A DNA stretch of 64,000 bases from Kibdelosporangium philippinense (GTDB lineage: Bacteria > Actinomycetota > Actinomycetes > Mycobacteriales > Pseudonocardiaceae): NCBI RefSeq assembly GCF_021390435.2, contig NZ_JAJVCN010000003.1, positions 1,555,501 to 1,619,500 of the forward strand. Reading direction: 5' to 3'. The notes beneath the pieces were generated by a model that made no database searches, was not told the DNA's origin, and saw only the letters and a program-made list of their open reading frames with translations. Positions 44,768-53,468 of the stretch are shown here, piece by piece (position 1 is the first letter of the stretch; each line of letters begins with the position of its first letter). A program made the position numbers and the translations under genes.

Positions 44768-44818
44768 GAAGACTTCAGCAACGAAACGAGTCAAAAACCG
44801 AGGAAAAGTCTCAACACT

Positions 44819-45496
44819 ATGAGCAGGCCCATCGATCTGGCCAGGCAACACGGCCTGTCCACGCAGGCGGTCCGCAACTACGAAGAAGCGGGCATCCTGC
44901 CGCCAGCCGAGCGCACGGCCAGCGGCTATCGCAGGTACACAGACCTGCACGCGAAGGCGCTGAGTACATTCCTCGCGCTGATCCCAGGACACGGCCACCC
45001 GGCCGCGACCATGATCATGCAAGCGGTGCACGAAGGCATGCCCGACAAAGCCCTCGCGATCATCGACGACTGCCACGACCTGCTCCGCAAGGACCGGAAA
45101 ACCCTTGCCGCGGTGGAAAACGCGTTGCAGAACCTGACGCCGCCAGCAGAGTCCAAAGTGGCCTCAGTCGGGGCGCTCGCCCACCAGCTCAAGGTCCGCC
45201 CGGCGACCCTGCGCAAGTGGGAGCGTGCTGGCGTGCTCGTGCCACGACGTGACCCCAAGACCGGGTATCGGGTGTACACGGCCGCCGACGTCCGGGATGC
45301 CCAGCTCGCGCACCAGCTCCGGCGCGGCGGCTACCTGTTGACCCAGATCGCCGACGTGCTTGACCAGGTCAGGACCGCAGGCGGAATCGAGCCACTGCAG
45401 GCCACTCTGGATGACTGGCACTCGCGGCTCACCCAACGCGGCCGGGCAATGCTCGCCGGTGCCGCCGAACTCCACAGTTACCTCGTGAGTGGTTAG
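44819..45496 (+). CDS. TioE-like regulator with two MerR-type helix-turn-helix domains
   Basis: A 225-residue protein with an N-terminal MerR domain (PIDLARQHGLSTQAVRNYEE then AGILPPAERTASGYRRYTD, residues 4-42) and a second one from ~residue 115 (ASVGALAHQLKVRPATLRKW then RDPKTGYRVYTAADVRDAQL). This double-HTH form is the TioE family of actinomycetes. It is divergent from the erythromycin-esterase-like gene and probably controls it. Its last codons and stop (LVSG, TAG) are written in the left arm of the dispersed palindrome, so the repeat inserted at, or replaced, the gene's 3' end. Confidence 0.87.
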   Translation: MSRPIDLARQHGLSTQAVRNYEEAGILPPAERTASGYRRYTDLHAKALSTFLALIPGHGHPAATMIMQAVHEGMPDKALAIIDDCHDLLRKDRKTLAAVENALQNLTPPAESKVASVGALAHQLKVRPATLRKWERAGVLVPRRDPKTGYRVYTAADVRDAQLAHQLRRGGYLLTQIADVLDQVRTAGGIEPLQATLDDWHSRLTQRGRAMLAGAAELHSYLVSG

Positions 45497-45526
45497 CCGT
45501 GTTCTAACCCGAATAACCACTCACGA
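45482..45526. repeat. Dispersed intergenic palindrome, copy 2
   Basis: CTCGTGAGTGGTTA and its exact complement flank a ~17-bp centre that includes GCCGTGTTCTAAC, shared with copy 1 at 35266. The outer arms match copy 1; the inner hairpin has diverged. It may serve as terminator for the TioE-like gene. Confidence 0.85.
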
Positions 45527-45548
45527 GTCCCACGCTGGAAGTCTCCCC

Positions 45549-45832
45549 ATGGTAGTCCGGATCCCGGCGCTGTTCGAGTACATTCCGAAAGTCGAGCCGT
45601 CGATCGCCAAAGCATGCATGGGCGGCCTGGTGCCGACCGCGGTGAACGGCATCGTGCTCGACCGACGCCGTTACCTCGCACCAGATCCACACAATCCGGT
45701 ACTGCGTGACGCGATCAGCAAGGCGTACCGGAAGCTGGCTACCAGGTGCAGTTCGTTGACCACTGGCGGACGCATCACCTGGCTGGCGGCGGCGGTCTGC
45801 ATTGCGCGACCAACGTGCTGCGCGAGATGTGA
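45549..45832 (+). pseudogene. 3' remnant of a protein-arginine deiminase
   Basis: The frame from 45549 reads VVRIPALFEY, then AKACMGGLVPTAVNGIVLDR, then YLAPDPHNPVLRDAISKAYR. A shift near 45740 continues as GYQVQFVDHWRTHHLAGGGG and LHCATNVLREM with TGA at 45830. The NGxVL...YLAPDP...V-FVDDW-THHLxGEVHC(A/G)TNV order is the C-terminal catalytic end of protein-arginine deiminases, with the active-site Cys retained but the GEVH glutamate region changed to GGLH. Most of the gene is missing. Confidence 0.75.
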
Positions 45833-46144
45833 TCAGGCCTCGGCGACCCGTTCCACGTGCGCCACGATCCGTTTGAGGGCAGCGATTTCCTTGTCGAGAG
45901 CCGCTTTCCCGGCACCGGTCAGCTTGGCCCATGTGCGGGGACGGCGGCCTTCGTAGCCCTTCTCGATCTGGATGAACCCAGCGTCCTCCAACACCTTCAA
46001 GTGCCGGTGCACAACGCCATCGGTGAGTTCGAGTGTGTCACGAAGGAACGAGAAGTCGGCCCGGCCAACCTCCCGCAACACAGCCAGCATGCCAAGACGA
46101 ATCCGCTGGTGCACAGCGTCGTCGAGGTCCCCAGTCAGGTTCAC
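45833..46144 (-). CDS. Winged-helix regulator (HTH_34/ArsR-like)
   Basis: A 103-residue protein: RIRLGMLAVLREVGRADFSF then LRDTLELTDGVVHRHLKVLE and DAGFIQIEKGYEGRRPRTWA, the compact winged helix used by small MarR/ArsR-like regulators paired with membrane proteins. Its GTG overlaps the stop of the upstream membrane gene (GTGA), so it is coupled to it. Such pairs usually form an autoregulated two-gene unit. Confidence 0.83.
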   Translation of the reverse strand: MNLTGDLDDAVHQRIRLGMLAVLREVGRADFSFLRDTLELTDGVVHRHLKVLEDAGFIQIEKGYEGRRPRTWAKLTGAGKAALDKEIAALKRIVAHVERVAEA

Positions 46145-46740
46145 GTCGCCACCTCACGCGAGGACAGCAGCATCAGGCCAGGCACAACCAAATGCGCGGC
46201 AACGACCGAAGCGAACAACGGCAGCAACTCAGCCTCGGACCCGGCAACGTTCAGCGACCCAGTCGTGAACCACAAGCTACCGATCAGCACGGACACGACG
46301 ACCGTCACCAACGCCGTGCCCCACCTGCGTTCCAATGACGCCAGCACAAGCATGCCCACGGCCAGCGCGCATCGCGGCACGGCCCCAGGATCCCTGCCTG
46401 GAAGTAGCCAGGAAACCTGGTGGTCCACTGCGGCCAACGGCGCGACCGCAGCCACGCAGACGACAGCCGCGATCGCGATGGCTACCGACATGTACCGGTA
46501 GGTCGCGCCTGCTTTCAGGCGTCCTTTGTGGACCAGAATCGCCAGGCAGACCGGGACGGCGAGTGGCCAGTAGAAGTCGCTGACCACGAAGGGGCCGACG
46601 GAAGGCTCCTCAACATCCCAGAGCATCAGCACGAGCAGGCCTTCGCCGATGATCGCGCAGCCGAAGACCAGCATGGCCAGCGGCAGGACGCTGGTGGCGC
46701 GCCTCGCCTTGGCCCTCAGGTCCGCAAGCCAGTCGATCAT
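46141..46740 (-). CDS. Integral membrane protein paired with a winged-helix regulator
   Basis: A 199-residue protein with about five to six membrane helices (e.g. VLPLAMLVFGCAIIGEGLLV, AIAIAAVVCVAAVAPLAAV, LVTVVVSVLIGSLWF). No transporter motif is visible. The regulator gene directly downstream overlaps by GTGA, so the two are made together. Unknown function. Confidence 0.75.
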   Translation of the reverse strand: MIDWLADLRAKARRATSVLPLAMLVFGCAIIGEGLLVLMLWDVEEPSVGPFVVSDFYWPLAVPVCLAILVHKGRLKAGATYRYMSVAIAIAAVVCVAAVAPLAAVDHQVSWLLPGRDPGAVPRCALAVGMLVLASLERRWGTALVTVVVSVLIGSLWFTTGSLNVAGSEAELLPLFASVVAAHLVVPGLMLLSSREVAT

Positions 46741-46765
46741 CAGGTAAGCCTAGTGGCTTGGCCTT

Positions 46766-47788
46766 CTACTCTTCTTTCTCTCTGGCATGAATGTCCACGA
46801 CCGCTCGCACCGCCACCAGTTCGTCATCCGCGTAGTCGGCGTACACCGGGAAGAACCCGTCGCCCCAACTGGTCATCGCGAACACCATCCGCGCACCGCC
46901 GACCTCGATCTCACCGGACTCGGTCTCGGCCGCGCGGACCTCCCGCATCACCTGCCAGTGGTGCGAATGCGGCCGGAAGTCGAGCTTGAGAACCTTGCCG
47001 TTGGCCTCCTGCCACGACTCAACGGTCTCGTACCGCTCAATCGCCTCTTCCAGCCCAAGGTTCTCCCAGCCATCCACACCCTCGGGCAGCTTGCCAGCCC
47101 CATGCACAGCGGCCGCTTCTTCCGCGTCACGCCCCCAGAAAGCCACATCCGCCTTGCCATCGGTTGGCCGTAGGTGCCGCCAAGCACTCAACGCATCCGC
47201 GTCAGCAAAAGACAACCGCGCCCAGTCGACACCAACACGCCCCAGCAACTGACTGCGCGTCACGGGTTTATCGCTCAGCAGCACTGAAATGTCCTGCAGC
47301 CGCACACCGTGCTCGCCGTAGTCCCGTTGCGTCCCTTCAACCGGCAACGCACGGTCGGTAGGCAAGCCATCCACAGCCACAACCGGAATACCGAAAACGA
47401 TGAACTGGCCGTCACCCCTGCTCACGCAGCGTCGCACGCGCTCCCGATGCGGTACGCGGTCCGCGAGCGCCTCAGCCCTGGCCTGAAAGCCCTGTTCGTG
47501 GCAGAACTCGGAGAACTCGCGTGGCATTTCGTGCACGTGTGACATCGGGATGTCGTACAACGCTGTGCCTGCTTGCCTGCCGTACTCCCGGGCCGCCTGT
47601 TGCGCGTCCGGTCCGACGATGTCGAAGTCGACCGCTCCGGAGATCTCCCTGATCAGCTGGGGATCGTCGATGTTGAGCAGCACCGGGTCGATCTCGGCAG
47701 GCGACTTCTCGCCCGACCATGCCCCAAGGTAGCCCCCGTCAGCGACGACCAGCTGGCCGGACGGACACGTGATCTGCCCCAATCGCAT
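46766..47788 (-). CDS. DUF4241-domain protein
   Basis: A 340-residue soluble protein. The C-terminal motif AMTSWGDGFFPVYADYADDE with VAVRAVVDI matches the (S/G)WGDGxYPVY-G...V--VxDF end of DUF4241 proteins. The N-terminal half (ITCPSGQLVVADGGYLGAWS) also fits the family start, where a GxVxxDPG-like turn is usual. The central ~130 residues are not recognised. The family is often found near toxin-type or stress genes, but its function is unknown. No operon partner: 42 bp separate it from the RidA gene upstream. Confidence 0.75.
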   Translation of the reverse strand: MRLGQITCPSGQLVVADGGYLGAWSGEKSPAEIDPVLLNIDDPQLIREISGAVDFDIVGPDAQQAAREYGRQAGTALYDIPMSHVHEMPREFSEFCHEQGFQARAEALADRVPHRERVRRCVSRGDGQFIVFGIPVVAVDGLPTDRALPVEGTQRDYGEHGVRLQDISVLLSDKPVTRSQLLGRVGVDWARLSFADADALSAWRHLRPTDGKADVAFWGRDAEEAAAVHGAGKLPEGVDGWENLGLEEAIERYETVESWQEANGKVLKLDFRPHSHHWQVMREVRAAETESGEIEVGGARMVFAMTSWGDGFFPVYADYADDELVAVRAVVDIHAREKEE

Positions 47789-47829
47789 CGCCGCATCCTA
47801 TTGGGTGTCACCCGATGGGGCATTTCCGC

Positions 47830-48207
47830 TCACTCTTCGATCGCGTACGCCTCGATCTCGACCTTCATCCGCGGGTCGACCAGTGCGGAGACCTGGACCA
47901 ACGTCCCGGCGGGCAGCACGTCGCCGAACACTTCCTGATGTGCCTTGGCCACGAGCATCTTGTCGTTGATGTCGGTCACGTACGCGACCGTCCGCACGAC
48001 AGCGGCCCGGCTTGACCCGGCCTCATCCAAAGCGGCCTCGATGATCTCCAGGATGTTCTTGGTCTGCTGGTAGGCGTCGGTCCCGTCCAGGTGCGGGTCA
48101 CGCGCGCACGTCCCGGACACGTGGATCTGGTTGCCGACCCGGACCGCCCGGCAGTAGCCGTAAACAGGTTCGAACGCCCCACCCGACGAAACGTTTTGCC
48201 TGGCCAA
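47830..48207 (-). CDS. ridA: RidA/YjgF family protein
   Basis: A 125-residue protein from a TTG at 48207 with AAGGGG upstream, inside the end of the MFS gene. Conserved parts: GYCRAVRVGNQIHVSGTCAR, TKNILEIIEAALDEAG, and the arginine-glutamate signature DPRMKVEIEAYAI that holds the imine/enamine deaminase site. RidA proteins hydrolyse reactive 2-aminoacrylate-type imines. Coupling to an MFS exporter suggests a shared role in handling a toxic metabolite. It may also be one of the non-deaminating Rid subgroups. Confidence 0.88.
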   Translation of the reverse strand: MARQNVSSGGAFEPVYGYCRAVRVGNQIHVSGTCARDPHLDGTDAYQQTKNILEIIEAALDEAGSSRAAVVRTVAYVTDINDKMLVAKAHQEVFGDVLPAGTLVQVSALVDPRMKVEIEAYAIEE

Positions 48208-48208
48208 G

Positions 48209-49570
48209 TCATCGCCCCTTGAGTAGCCGGAACACGAGCACCGACAGCACCGCGGTGATCACCGCGCACAGTATCGCCACCACATTCAGACCCGAAGTGA
48301 ATTCCGCGGGCGCGCTGTCCAGCAGCGGCTGCCCGTTCGTGGCCACGGCCGTGCCGACGACACCGAGCACGCCGACACCGAACGCGATGCCGAATTCCAT
48401 CGCGGTCTCCGACATGGCAGCCGCGGACCCGGCCTTCTGCGTCGGCGCGGTGCCGATCACAAGATCCGTACCAAGGGTCATGATCGGCCCGATTCCCAGG
48501 TACACCAAGCAGAAACCTGTCACAACCGCAGCCAATCCGTCAGCGAGAGCAAGCACACCGAACCCGGCCGTGGCGGCGGCCAAAGCGACACCAACAATGA
48601 CCGCGGGCGACCACTTCTCGGCCAGCTTCGGCGTGATCAACGAGCTGATCACGAGAACCACCGCGGACGGCACCAGCCAGAAGCCCGCGACCAGCGGCGT
48701 GAAGTCCTTGACCACCTGCAGGTACTGGCTGACGAACAGATAGATGCCGCCGATCGCGGTCATCGTGAACACCAGCACCAGCAGCGCGACGCTGAACGAC
48801 CGGTTGCCGAACATCCGCAGGTCCAGCAGTGGATCGGCAAGCTTACGCTGCCGTCGTACGAACAGCACGCCGAACACGAGGCCGACGATGATCGTGAAGC
48901 TGCCGTGCTGCTTGATGCCGTAGATCACCGGCAACACCGTGGCCAACGACAGGAACACGCTGATCAGATCCAGCTTCCCGGCCTGCGTGTCACGGTATTC
49001 GGGCAGCAGGAACGGCCCGGTCAGCACAAGGACGACCATGATCGGCACGGCGAGCAGGAACACCGAACCCCACCAGAACCACTCCAGCAGCACGCCGCCG
49101 ACGATCGGCCCAAGCGCGACTCCGGCCGAGAAACACGTGGCCCACAGTCCAATCGCGAACGCCCGTTGCCCCGGCGGGAACATGGTGCTGATCAGCGCCA
49201 ACGTCGACGGCGCAAGCGTGGCACCGGCGACGCCAAGCAGTCCCCGAGTGATGATCAGGAACAACGGGTCGGGCGCGAACGCGGCGAGCGTCGACGCGGC
49301 GGCGAACGCGGTCGCGCCGATCAGCAGCAGTTTTCGCCTGCCGATCCGGTCCCCGAGTGTGCCCATGGTGACCAGGAACCCGGCAACCATGAAGCCATAG
49401 CTGTCCACGATCCACAGCAGCTCTGAGTCGGTCGGCCGCAGGTCGGCGCTCAGCTGCGGGATCGCGAGGTAGAGCACGGTCGCGTCCATGGCCAGCAGCA
49501 GTGTCGGCAACGCCAGCACCGCAAGACCGATCCATTCCCTGGCCCCTGCCCGGGCCACAGTCTTTTCCAT
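48209..49570 (-). CDS. MFS transporter (DHA2, drug-efflux type)
   Basis: A 453-residue, about 14-helix protein. AMDATVLYLAIPQLSADLRP is the helix-1 DHA2 signature with Asp, TLGDRIGRRKLLLIGATAFA is motif A, and SAGVALGPIVGGVLLEWFWW is motif C. It ends one base before the RidA start and is divergent from the first AfsR-type regulator, 57 bp away. The 11-bp-spaced repeats in that gap may regulate both. Confidence 0.9.
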   Translation of the reverse strand: MEKTVARAGAREWIGLAVLALPTLLLAMDATVLYLAIPQLSADLRPTDSELLWIVDSYGFMVAGFLVTMGTLGDRIGRRKLLLIGATAFAAASTLAAFAPDPLFLIITRGLLGVAGATLAPSTLALISTMFPPGQRAFAIGLWATCFSAGVALGPIVGGVLLEWFWWGSVFLLAVPIMVVLVLTGPFLLPEYRDTQAGKLDLISVFLSLATVLPVIYGIKQHGSFTIIVGLVFGVLFVRRQRKLADPLLDLRMFGNRSFSVALLVLVFTMTAIGGIYLFVSQYLQVVKDFTPLVAGFWLVPSAVVLVISSLITPKLAEKWSPAVIVGVALAAATAGFGVLALADGLAAVVTGFCLVYLGIGPIMTLGTDLVIGTAPTQKAGSAAAMSETAMEFGIAFGVGVLGVVGTAVATNGQPLLDSAPAEFTSGLNVVAILCAVITAVLSVLVFRLLKGR

Positions 49571-49592
49571 GGACGCAAGCGTGTGCGCGGGC

Positions 49593-49620
49593 GCTTACCA
49601 AGGGCTTACCAAACTATTCT
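49593..49620 (+). promoter_or_regulatory. SARP-box-like direct repeats plus -10 element
   Basis: GCTTACC at 49593-49599 and again at 49604-49610, exactly 11 bp apart. A TATTCT (-10 type) follows at 49615-49620. The ATG is only seven bases later, so the mRNA may be leaderless. SARP activators bind 11-bp-periodic heptamers. Confidence 0.6.
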
Positions 49621-49627
49621 CAGACGT

Positions 49628-52576
49628 ATGCGATTCGGCGTGCTCGGGCCGCTCACCGTGCACACATCGCACGGCGAGCCGGTCACGGTCACCCGGACCG
49701 CCGTCCGTCTTCTCCTCGCTGACCTGCTGGTTCACGCTGGCGAGCCGGTTTCGGCCGACCGGCTGATCGAGGACATCTGGGGTGTCCAGCCGCCGCGTGA
49801 TCCCATGGCCGCGTTGCAGGTCCGGGTCGCTCAGCTCAGGTCCGCCCTCGGCGACCGGACGCTCGTGGAGTCCACCCCGGCTGGGTATCGGCTGCTGGCT
49901 CAGGACACGGATGCCGCCGAGTTCGTGGCCCTGACCAGGCAGGCGGCCGCTGATCCGGTCCATCGAGCCGCCAAGCTCGAACAAGCGCTTGCTCTGTGGC
50001 GTGGACCGGCCTACGCGGACTTCGCGGACAACGCGTTCGCCCAGCCCGCGATCACCCGGCTGACCGAGCAGCGGCTGACCGCGATCGAAGACCGCCTTGA
50101 CGCCCTCGAAACCTGGGACCTGGGCGAACTCGCCGAACTGGTGGCCACGCATCCGTTGCGCGAGCGCCTGAGGGCCGTGCACATGCGGGCGTTGTACCAG
50201 GCAGGGCGGCAAAGTGAGGCGCTGGCGAGCTTCCGTGAACTCGCCGCATCACTCCGGGACGAGCTAGGAATCGATCCCGGGACGGCTATTGTCGAGCTGC
50301 ACCAACGAATTCTGCGCCAAGACACCGGCCTGACCAAGGCTCGCACCAACTTGCCCGCCACAGAGCCACTAATCGGCCGCGCGGCAGCAACCGCCGAAGT
50401 AAACGCTTTGCTTGAGTCGCAACGGCTTGTCACGTTGACCGGCTCCGGAGGCGTTGGCAAAACACGGCTTGCGCTGGCGACCGCAGGGAATGTCACCCTG
50501 CCTGACGGCGTGTGGCTAGTCGAGTTGGCAGCGGCCAGTTCGGTCACCGAGGCCATACTCACCACGTTGGGCGTACGTGAATATCAGGAACTCACACCAA
50601 CAGACTTGGTGCTGACAGCGTTGCGGGACAAGCAAATGCTGCTCGTTCTCGACAATTGCGAGCACGTGGTTGCCGAGGCCGCGGACCTGGTGTCCCGGTT
50701 GTTGCGCACGGCCCCAAGTGTGCGAGTGCTGACCACAAGCCAAGAACCACTCGGACTACCAGCTGAAATCCGCTATCCCGTGCCACCCCTCGACTCGGCG
50801 GACGCTGTAGCCCTCCTGCGTGAGCGCGTCAAAGCCTTGGGGCATCAGCTTTCCGACGATCCCTTGGTTATCGAGCTGTGCAAGCGCCTGGACGGCATCC
50901 CGCTCGCCTTGGAGCTCGCCGCTTCTCGTGTCCCCGCGTTGGGCATTGCCGAGCTGGTTGCCCGGCTTGACGACCGTTTCAAGGTCCTGACCTCCGGATA
51001 CCGTGACGCGCCACCCCGGCAACGCACGCTCCGCGCGATCCTCGACTGGAGCTGGGGCCTGCTGTCACCCCAAGAACAGCTTGTCCTGCGAAGGCTTTCC
51101 GTGCACGTCGAAGGATGCACGTTGGCGGCCGCCGAAGCCGTGAGCGGCCTGGACGTCCTCGACGAACTCACAACTTTGGTCCAACGCAGCCTTGTCGTAG
51201 TCACGCACAATCCCGTACCCCGCTACCGTCTGCTGGAATCGGTCGCGCAGTACAGCCTCGAACGTCTCGCGGAGTCCGGGGAAGAGCCGGAAACCCGGCA
51301 ACGCCACCAGATCTGGTATCTACAGCTAGCCGAAGAAGCCCGCGACAACCTCTACGGCCCCGGTCAACAGCACTGGATAACCACACTTGACCGGGAATCA
51401 GCCAACCTGCGTGCGGCGCTGGACAGCATGATCCGAACCGGCGCGGCCGACCCCGCGTTGCGCCTTGCCAACGCGCTCACGGGCTACTGGTTCCTGCGCG
51501 GCAGGCGCGCCGAATCCACGCGCGCCCTCAACTCTGCTTTGGCCTTGGGCGGATCACGCGCGTTGCGTGCGCAGTCGAAAATCTGGCAGCTAGGCCTGGA
51601 CATCCTTGCCGGACAACGAACCGACCGCGTGGCCGCCTGCGAGGCCGCGCTCCAGGATTTCGAAGGCGACGGGCTGCATCGAGCAGAATGGTTCCTGGGA
51701 TACGCCCTCTTCACCGCCGGTGAGCTGACCGCGAGCGAAGACTTGATCGCACGCGCGCTCGCCGGATTCAAGGACGACCCGTGGGGCGAAGCCGTCGCGC
51801 TCGGTGTCCGCGCCGACCAGGCATCAGTCCGCGGCGATCTGTCCACTGTAGAGCAAGCAGGCACGCGCGCCGCCCGGATGCTCGCTGAGATCGGTGACAA
51901 GTGGGGCCAATCGCAAGTCGTGACACCACTGGCATCCCTTGCCGAGATCACCGGAGACTACGAACGCGCGGAACAGCTGCACACCGAAGGCCTCCGGCTC
52001 GCCGAGGAACTCGGCCTGTGGACAGACGTCGCCGAGCGCCTCACCGGCCTAGGCCGCCTCCGGCTACTGGCAGGCGACTACCGCGGAGCCTGGGACCTGC
52101 ACGAACGCGCGATGCACCTGGCCGCGGAGCATTCGTACGAACCAGGCGTCGTGCACGCGGAACTCGGGTTGGCATTGGGCGCACGGCGTGAAGGCAAACT
52201 CGACATCGCCGAGAAGCACTTCAAGAACGTGCTCGAATGGCAACGCGACGCCGACTACACGCCAGGTGACGCCCTGATCTTCGCCGAACTCGGCTTCATC
52301 GCCGAGCTGCAGGGAGACGTCGCCAAAGCCGTCGAAATACAGCACAAGTCCTTGTACGCAGCGCAAAGCGTCGGCGACCCACGTGCCATCGCCCTCGCAC
52401 TCGAAGGCCTCGCCGGTGCACACGCCCTCGACGGTTCGTACTCCAGGGCGGCCGAGTTGCTGGCCAAAGCCGCTTCGATGCGGGCCGCGGCAGGCGCGCC
52501 GCTGCCAAAGGCCGAACGGCTCGATGTGGACAGAATCACCGAGGCGATCCGACGGGGACAAGCTTCGGAGTCTTGA
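49628..52576 (+). CDS. AfsR-type regulator: OmpR-like HTH + BTAD + NB-ARC ATPase + TPR (paralogue 1)
   Basis: A 982-residue protein from the ATG at 49628 (RFGVLGPLTV start of the SARP DNA-binding domain, residues 1-95). The BTAD domain spans ~96-240 (EALALWRGPAY-type LEQALALWRGPAYADFADNA, LRERLRAVHMRALYQAGRQS). The NB-ARC ATPase starts with TLTGSGGVGKTRLALA (Walker A) and has LLVLDNCEHVV (Walker B). DGIPLALELAASRV follows. TPR-like helices fill the last ~400 residues. Such proteins activate antibiotic or efflux genes in response to a signal. It shares its promoter region with the divergent MFS gene and overlaps the convergent EamA gene by 41 bp. Confidence 0.93.
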   Translation: MRFGVLGPLTVHTSHGEPVTVTRTAVRLLLADLLVHAGEPVSADRLIEDIWGVQPPRDPMAALQVRVAQLRSALGDRTLVESTPAGYRLLAQDTDAAEFVALTRQAAADPVHRAAKLEQALALWRGPAYADFADNAFAQPAITRLTEQRLTAIEDRLDALETWDLGELAELVATHPLRERLRAVHMRALYQAGRQSEALASFRELAASLRDELGIDPGTAIVELHQRILRQDTGLTKARTNLPATEPLIGRAAATAEVNALLESQRLVTLTGSGGVGKTRLALATAGNVTLPDGVWLVELAAASSVTEAILTTLGVREYQELTPTDLVLTALRDKQMLLVLDNCEHVVAEAADLVSRLLRTAPSVRVLTTSQEPLGLPAEIRYPVPPLDSADAVALLRERVKALGHQLSDDPLVIELCKRLDGIPLALELAASRVPALGIAELVARLDDRFKVLTSGYRDAPPRQRTLRAILDWSWGLLSPQEQLVLRRLSVHVEGCTLAAAEAVSGLDVLDELTTLVQRSLVVVTHNPVPRYRLLESVAQYSLERLAESGEEPETRQRHQIWYLQLAEEARDNLYGPGQQHWITTLDRESANLRAALDSMIRTGAADPALRLANALTGYWFLRGRRAESTRALNSALALGGSRALRAQSKIWQLGLDILAGQRTDRVAACEAALQDFEGDGLHRAEWFLGYALFTAGELTASEDLIARALAGFKDDPWGEAVALGVRADQASVRGDLSTVEQAGTRAARMLAEIGDKWGQSQVVTPLASLAEITGDYERAEQLHTEGLRLAEELGLWTDVAERLTGLGRLRLLAGDYRGAWDLHERAMHLAAEHSYEPGVVHAELGLALGARREGKLDIAEKHFKNVLEWQRDADYTPGDALIFAELGFIAELQGDVAKAVEIQHKSLYAAQSVGDPRAIALALEGLAGAHALDGSYSRAAELLAKAASMRAAAGAPLPKAERLDVDRITEAIRRGQASES

Positions 52577-53432
52577 CAATCGTCGCAAGGAACGCGCCGA
52601 CGAGCATGCCCGCGGCACCGATCGCCTGCACCGGCGTGATCGATTCATCCAGAACCGCCCACGCCCCAAGCAGTCCGAACACCGGCACCAAGAACATCGC
52701 CGACGACGCCGTAGCCGGGCCGACCGTGCGCACGGCCTCGTAGTACATGACATACGCCAAAGCAGTCGGAAGGATCGCCAAATAGGCCTGGTTGAGCCAG
52801 AATTCAGCACCCAAAGTGGACCATTGCACGTCCCCGAAGAACGGCAACGCGACCACACCCAACGCCAACGCGCCCGCGGTCGTGGCGAAGGTCGTGACGG
52901 TGAACGCGGGCAAGCGGCTCAGCAACGGCGCGCCAAGCATCGTGTACGCCGCCCAACACGCCGCAGCCCCGAGAAACAGCAGGTCACCGACCAGTCGAGC
53001 ACTGCCTCCACCAGGAATGCCGACGAAGAACACCGTCGCCCCGGCAACCGCGATCGCCAACCCCGTGAACGACCTGACCGTCAGCTTTCGACGCCCAAGC
53101 AGGGCCGTCACCGCGACTGTGATCACCGGTGCCGTCACCGGGACGATCACGCTGCCGTCCGCTGAAGGCGCGAGCGAGAGTGCCAGGAAGAAGAACGAGT
53201 TGTAGCCGAACATCCCCAGCATGCCGAGACCGGCGATCTTGCCGAGGTCCTTGCGCGGGATCCCCCGGCGGGTGCTGTGCAGCGCGAGCAGCACGACCGC
53301 GCCGAAGCCGAACCGGAAGAACGCGGCGACCTGCGGCGGGACCTCGTTCACACCAAGCTTCGACGAGGCGAACGCGCTCCCCCACAGTGCCATGACCAGC
53401 ACAAGCATCAGATACGTACGCACGGTGAGCAT
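52536..53432 (-). CDS. EamA/DMT-family exporter
   Basis: A 298-residue protein with ten membrane helices in two EamA halves: LMLVLVMALWGSAFASSKLG at the start and GDLLFLGAAACWAAYTMLGA for the second repeat. PTALAYVMYYEAVRTVGPAT is a conserved late motif. Members export amino acids or small metabolites. It is divergent from the AraC regulator (36-bp gap), which probably controls it, and overlaps the end of the AfsR gene. Confidence 0.9.
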   Translation of the reverse strand: MLTVRTYLMLVLVMALWGSAFASSKLGVNEVPPQVAAFFRFGFGAVVLLALHSTRRGIPRKDLGKIAGLGMLGMFGYNSFFFLALSLAPSADGSVIVPVTAPVITVAVTALLGRRKLTVRSFTGLAIAVAGATVFFVGIPGGGSARLVGDLLFLGAAACWAAYTMLGAPLLSRLPAFTVTTFATTAGALALGVVALPFFGDVQWSTLGAEFWLNQAYLAILPTALAYVMYYEAVRTVGPATASSAMFLVPVFGLLGAWAVLDESITPVQAIGAAGMLVGAFLATIVKTPKLVPVGSPR

Positions 53433-53468
53433 CTTGAGGCGATCCTCACCTCAGGGTCTTGAACGCTC

